Source: Paramecium octaurelia (Eukaryota > Ciliophora > Oligohymenophorea > Peniculida > Parameciidae). Taken from it: DNA of 64,000 bases. The DNA lies in assembly GCA_905182995.1 (NCBI GenBank), contig CAJJDP010000010.1, forward strand, positions 783,687-847,686, read 5' to 3'. Both the position numbers and the translations under genes were made by a program. The notes under the pieces were generated by a model. It was not told the DNA's origin and made no database searches. It worked only from the letters and a program-made list of their open reading frames with translations. This document shows positions 60,284-64,000 of this stretch, piece by piece (the stretch's first letter is position 1; each line of letters begins with the position of its first letter).

Positions 60284-60790
60284 ATACTTGATGAAATAGG
60301 GGATGAAATAGACGATGAAATATATGTTGAATGGGCAATGAATAGAGGATGGAATAGGCAATTAAATTATCTATTAAATATAATAAGAAATAGGAAATGG
60401 AAGAGGCGAAGAAATTGGTTATGAAATATACTATGTAATTGGCAATTTAATATCGGGTGTAATATAGTATGATTTAGACATTGACATAGTGGATGAAATC
60501 TCAGATGAATTAAACAATGAAATAGGGGATGTGATGAAATATACCATGATATAGGGGATGTAATAGGAGATTTGAATAACCAAAGAAAGGCAATTAAATG
60601 GGCGAAAAAAATAAGAGATTAACTATGCATGAAATAGTGTACGAAACATTTTAAGAAATAGCTGGTTAAATAAGGTATGAAATAATATCAGAAAGATATC
60701 ATGAAGGGTATCAAATTGGAGATGAAAATTTGGAATTTAGTAGGGATATATAATAGGCGATGTAAAGGGATATGATACATTCTAAGGTTT
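60283..60790. repeat. degenerating 12-bp GATGAAATA minisatellite
   Basis: Begins with four near-perfect tandem units GATGAAATANNN (12 bp). It then continues for about 500 bp as drifting copies of GATGAAATAGG, GGATGTAATAGG and similar, at irregular spacing. Read in one frame the first units would give Asp-Glu-Ile repeats but TGA stops follow, so it is not a gene. It starts immediately next to the hairpin cluster. Confidence 0.75.
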
Positions 60791-62061
60791 TCTAAGGCTT
60801 TATCTTATTTCAAATATATATTTTATAAAAACTTATTACTATTTTTACAAATCAAGGATAAAAATCCTTATGTTTAAGTTCATTAATATTAGAAGCAGAC
60901 TTTTAAGTACTATATATTACCATTTAAAAAAAAAATCCCAAAACTATTGAAGACAACATGTTAGATTTACAGTTAATCCTATCATTAATTTACTATGTCA
61001 TAGAAATTATTTAACAAAAAAAGAATTTTGTGGTGATTAATTCTTATGTTGTTTACAACTATTATCTTATTTTGCTGATTGATAATAAGAATGAATATAC
61101 TTTAGGCAATAATGTTAATGGCTTCTATCTGTAGTTTTTCCTTATGACAATTATATCAGTTTATATACAAACAGACCTGTTTAGTATAATCTGTTCGCAT
61201 AAATATCTCAATTGAATCTGCGCTTGCCTCCAATATTGATCATCCTTTTCAGTTTATTTATATATCCCTCGCGCAGCAATTCTTATTCCAATATCTTTAG
61301 ATCCTGTTTGTGACCAAATTATTATTTTGACTTGTGCTTGCGCTTTTATACCTCTATCCTAGTAGATTAACTGAGCTTCTCTGCAGAGTTATGTAAAGTT
61401 TTTATATATGTAATCTCAAGGATCCTTGTAATCCAAATTTTGCTAAGTGTAATTTGCTTTCTATTTAATCCAATTTGAAAGGGGAGGGGAATGTGAACCT
61501 GAGTAAATAGCTGATGCGCATTACACCTGCAAATTAATATCATTCCAAATCTGATAATTCTGTAAATGAATGATGAGCTAAACATAAGAGGATTTATAAG
61601 GGCTCCCTGTAGGATGCTTAATACTTGAAATTTTTCTTATACTAACATCTATCGTCTGAATGACTTGATTGAAGAAAACTATTCATAAACTTGAGAACCA
61701 TCTTGTAAGTGCTCTACTGATACTGAATTTTCTTATTCAAATTCTCCAAACAGCCCATATTGTAAGTTTAATCAAATTTTTATATCCTCGTTTAATAAGG
61801 CTTATCGTTTTGCGATTGAGTCTCACTACACCAGATGTGATAGGTTTGCTTATGAAGTAAAAATCTTTACAAATGTTCCAATCTTATTGTTGTAAAGGTA
61901 ATTGACCGCTTCTGACTTGAAGATTGGGTTGCTATGGAGTTTTTGTACTTTATAATACATTTAAAAATGTTCAACTTTAATTCAGTACCTACTTCATCCT
62001 ATTATGTTGCATATTGAACCTTACAATAAAACTAGCTCAAATAATCGTGATCATACTAAAA
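60791..62061 (+). pseudogene. decayed coding sequence
   Basis: Many plus-strand pieces with Cys and otherwise coding-like content (for example near 61389-61450 and 61690-61860, with CKCSTDTEFSYSNSPNSPYC). They sit in different frames broken by TGA codons that small introns do not remove. It continues into the block with an aspartyl-protease motif. This looks like a decaying gene, the sort of debris common near ciliate chromosome ends, but family identity is uncertain. Confidence 0.35.
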
Positions 62062-62480
62062 TATTATATATGTGAAGTATCATAACTTAGATTCAATCAT
62101 TGACTCTGGTTCTACATCATGGCAACTCTGATTTGTTAGATGCTTCCTTCAGAAGAATAATGCTTGTTTTGATTACTTGTGAACATTGCACAACTTGTGG
62201 GGATTCTACTCACTTCTGTAATTATTTTTTTAATGTATTCCAATCATATCCAGAAATCCTAAATGTATTGCCTCTTGTTTTTGGTGCCAAACCGATGAAG
62301 ATACTTTTTGACTTATGTTTTTTCTACAAGGTCATGGCTTATTAAAGTTATGATAGCACAACTATTAATTAATTAAGTTATACAGCATGGTTTTAACAAT
62401 AGAATCAAGAATTAATACATTAGGTCCAACAGTTGGTCACATGATACCCGAATAACAAATTAATCACAAATATTGCATGT
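62062..62480 (+). pseudogene. aspartyl protease-like remnant
   Basis: A plus frame reads NLDSIIDSGSTSWQL, with the DSGS(T) active-site motif of pepsin-like aspartic proteases, but ends at TGA straight after. Later bits match the same kind of gene in shifted frames (CEHCTTCGDSTHFC; KCIASCFWCQTDEDTF; a following LQGHG). At least two frameshifts and several TGA codons break it. Only one active-site motif is recognisable. Call made from the motif and Cys pattern; alternatives remain open. Confidence 0.4.
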
Positions 62481-63636
62481 TGCCTACTAATCTGAGCAAA
62501 ATGCAAGTGTAATTGTCATTTGCTAAATAAGATTGAGTAACACAATATGTTAAATAACAAGCAGTATCAAAGTATTGGTAATATAATTCAAATACCATTT
62601 GAACACTTAATAAAAAAAATTTAAGGGAATGCTAAACTAAAATCAAGCATTATACTATAATAAAGGATGATCATCCATTACAAATGATGCCTGCAATAAT
62701 ATATAGACAAAATATAACAAAGTAGATAAATTTTCCTAAAATAATTTTATATTTGCATTAAAGTATGTAGAGGATCAATACTTGGATACCGATAAAGAGT
62801 TAAATTTCAATCAACATCTTGTTTGTCTGCAAAATAAAAAGCTTTGTAATCGATGGACTAGGAAACAAATTATACTCTAGACACTCTACTCCAAAATTTA
62901 CTCTAGTACTTTATGAAAAATTGAGGACCTAAAAATATTCTCTTGAAAAGTGAAAAGTTTTATTACTCTACACTCCATTTTTTCTAGTTTATAATAACAT
63001 TCAGAGAACAATCAAATAAATCTGCTTTTCGTTCTATTAAATTGTTTCAAACTCATCTACTTTAAATAGTGTCGTAGTTATGGTTATAGTTAAATAATTA
63101 CGCCTAATTGTTGCATGATGTGCATAAGATGTTAAGAGTGATTGTAAGCCAAAAAGGTGTCGAATATTAATACACCCAAGAGGACTTTGATAAGTATTAG
63201 AAAACATCCATAAAACATGATTCAGTCGCTAATACTCATGCATAATATTCATCACAGTTGATTTAGTTGTTTGTTATTAGCCAACTCAAACTGTATTAAA
63301 AATACAATGCTATTCATAAACCTATTTCAGCTAGCCACCATTGTTATTATGTGTATGATAAAAATAGTCAAACCTGTGCAGACACCTCCTCATGATGCAT
63401 AGCTGATTTACACTTAGTGGAGGTTCCATGAATTAACTTTTGTCGTTCTCCACAAAATTAATTATTAGATCATAAGTGGCTAGAGCATGCGCTCTATTTC
63501 TATCTCCATATGAATGCAGTGTGTATTGCTTATGTTGAGCAACCTCAGGATGGTTTTACAATGTCTCCTATAGTCACATGTTTCTATTTGTGAGGAATTA
63601 AAACTTATCATTTCTACATTATGAGCTACACATATT
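62062..63636. repeat. 1575-bp direct duplication, copy 1
   Basis: The start of this block (62062 on) is repeated exactly from 63638 to the end of the window, after a single N at 63637; the offset is 1576. Only 363 bp of copy 2 lies inside the window, so full identity cannot be seen. The same pattern occurs at 50678. Confidence 0.85.
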
Positions 63637-63637
63637 N
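63637..63637. other. single ambiguous base, assembly join
   Basis: A lone N between the repeated blocks, mirroring the join at 50678. Confidence 0.95.
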
Positions 63638-64000
63638 TATTATATATGTGAAGTATCATAACTTAGATTCAATCATTGACTCTGGTTCTACATCATGGCA
63701 ACTCTGATTTGTTAGATGCTTCCTTCAGAAGAATAATGCTTGTTTTGATTACTTGTGAACATTGCACAACTTGTGGGGATTCTACTCACTTCTGTAATTA
63801 TTTTTTTAATGTATTCCAATCATATCCAGAAATCCTAAATGTATTGCCTCTTGTTTTTGGTGCCAAACCGATGAAGATACTTTTTGACTTATGTTTTTTC
63901 TACAAGGTCATGGCTTATTAAAGTTATGATAGCACAACTATTAATTAATTAAGTTATACAGCATGGTTTTAACAATAGAATCAAGAATTAATACATTAGG
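63638..64000. repeat. direct duplication copy 2, cut by window end
   Basis: Exact repeat of 62062-62424, including the protease-like remnant's DSGST motif. It continues beyond the window. Confidence 0.95.

Noticed and set aside
60240-60300. C/D-box snoRNA suggested by TGATGA near the hairpin cluster
   Set aside because: No matching D box with terminal stem at proper distance could be found; TGATGA arises naturally from the GATGAAATA array.

Overview
The window reads as macronuclear DNA of a ciliate, most probably Paramecium (an aurelia-type species is an inference). It is very AT-rich. Almost every plausible gene is interrupted in frame by TAA and TAG, which must be read as Gln, and ends only at TGA. 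Genes are broken by tiny GT..AG introns of about 20-32 nt. All reading frames below use that code. Introns were found by eye from frame continuity and splice signals and were not checked against transcripts. A standard-code ORF caller sees almost none of these genes.

The layout is a dense mosaic of short genes on both strands, often 20-60 bp apart. At 1.5-3.2 kb lie a coiled-coil protein, histone H2B and a small unknown. At 3.7-10 kb lie a CFAP97-like ciliary protein, an OSCA/TMEM63 mechanosensitive channel, a LITAF-like protein, a four-TM protein and a ULK-like kinase. At 10.3-13.9 kb a minus-strand run holds a RING protein, the kinesin-II subunit KAP3, a Rho/Rac GTPase and a Q-rich small protein. 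At 14.5-21.6 kb lie small membrane and coiled-coil proteins, a Cdc20/Cdh1 APC activator, an RNA polymerase II CTD-interacting (CID) protein, an odd small GTPase and a TDP2-like phosphodiesterase. At 22.9-27.4 kb are small unknowns and a tandem pair of Lys-rich paralogs. At 27.9-31.9 kb lie an EGF/TM/RING-H2 protein and a large type II membrane glycoprotein.

The second half is dominated by two giants on the minus strand. One is a single-exon NACHT-pentapeptide-WD40 STAND protein of about 3506 aa (34.2-44.7 kb). The other is a secreted/transmembrane Cys-rich, beta-helix receptor-like protein (52.2-59.9 kb). Between them are a cytochrome P450 and pieces of a ciliate multi-TM protein family that look decayed.

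Two single-N positions (50678 and 63637) are each flanked by an exact direct duplication of about 1.3-1.6 kb, most simply unmerged contig overlaps. The last 4 kb hold a 12-bp minisatellite next to alternative hairpins, and pseudogene-like fragments including one with an aspartyl-protease motif.

Functional themes are cilia (KAP3, CFAP97), cell cycle and chromatin (Cdh1, H2B), membrane sensing (OSCA, EGF-RING, giant receptor) and a possible innate-immunity-type STAND NTPase.
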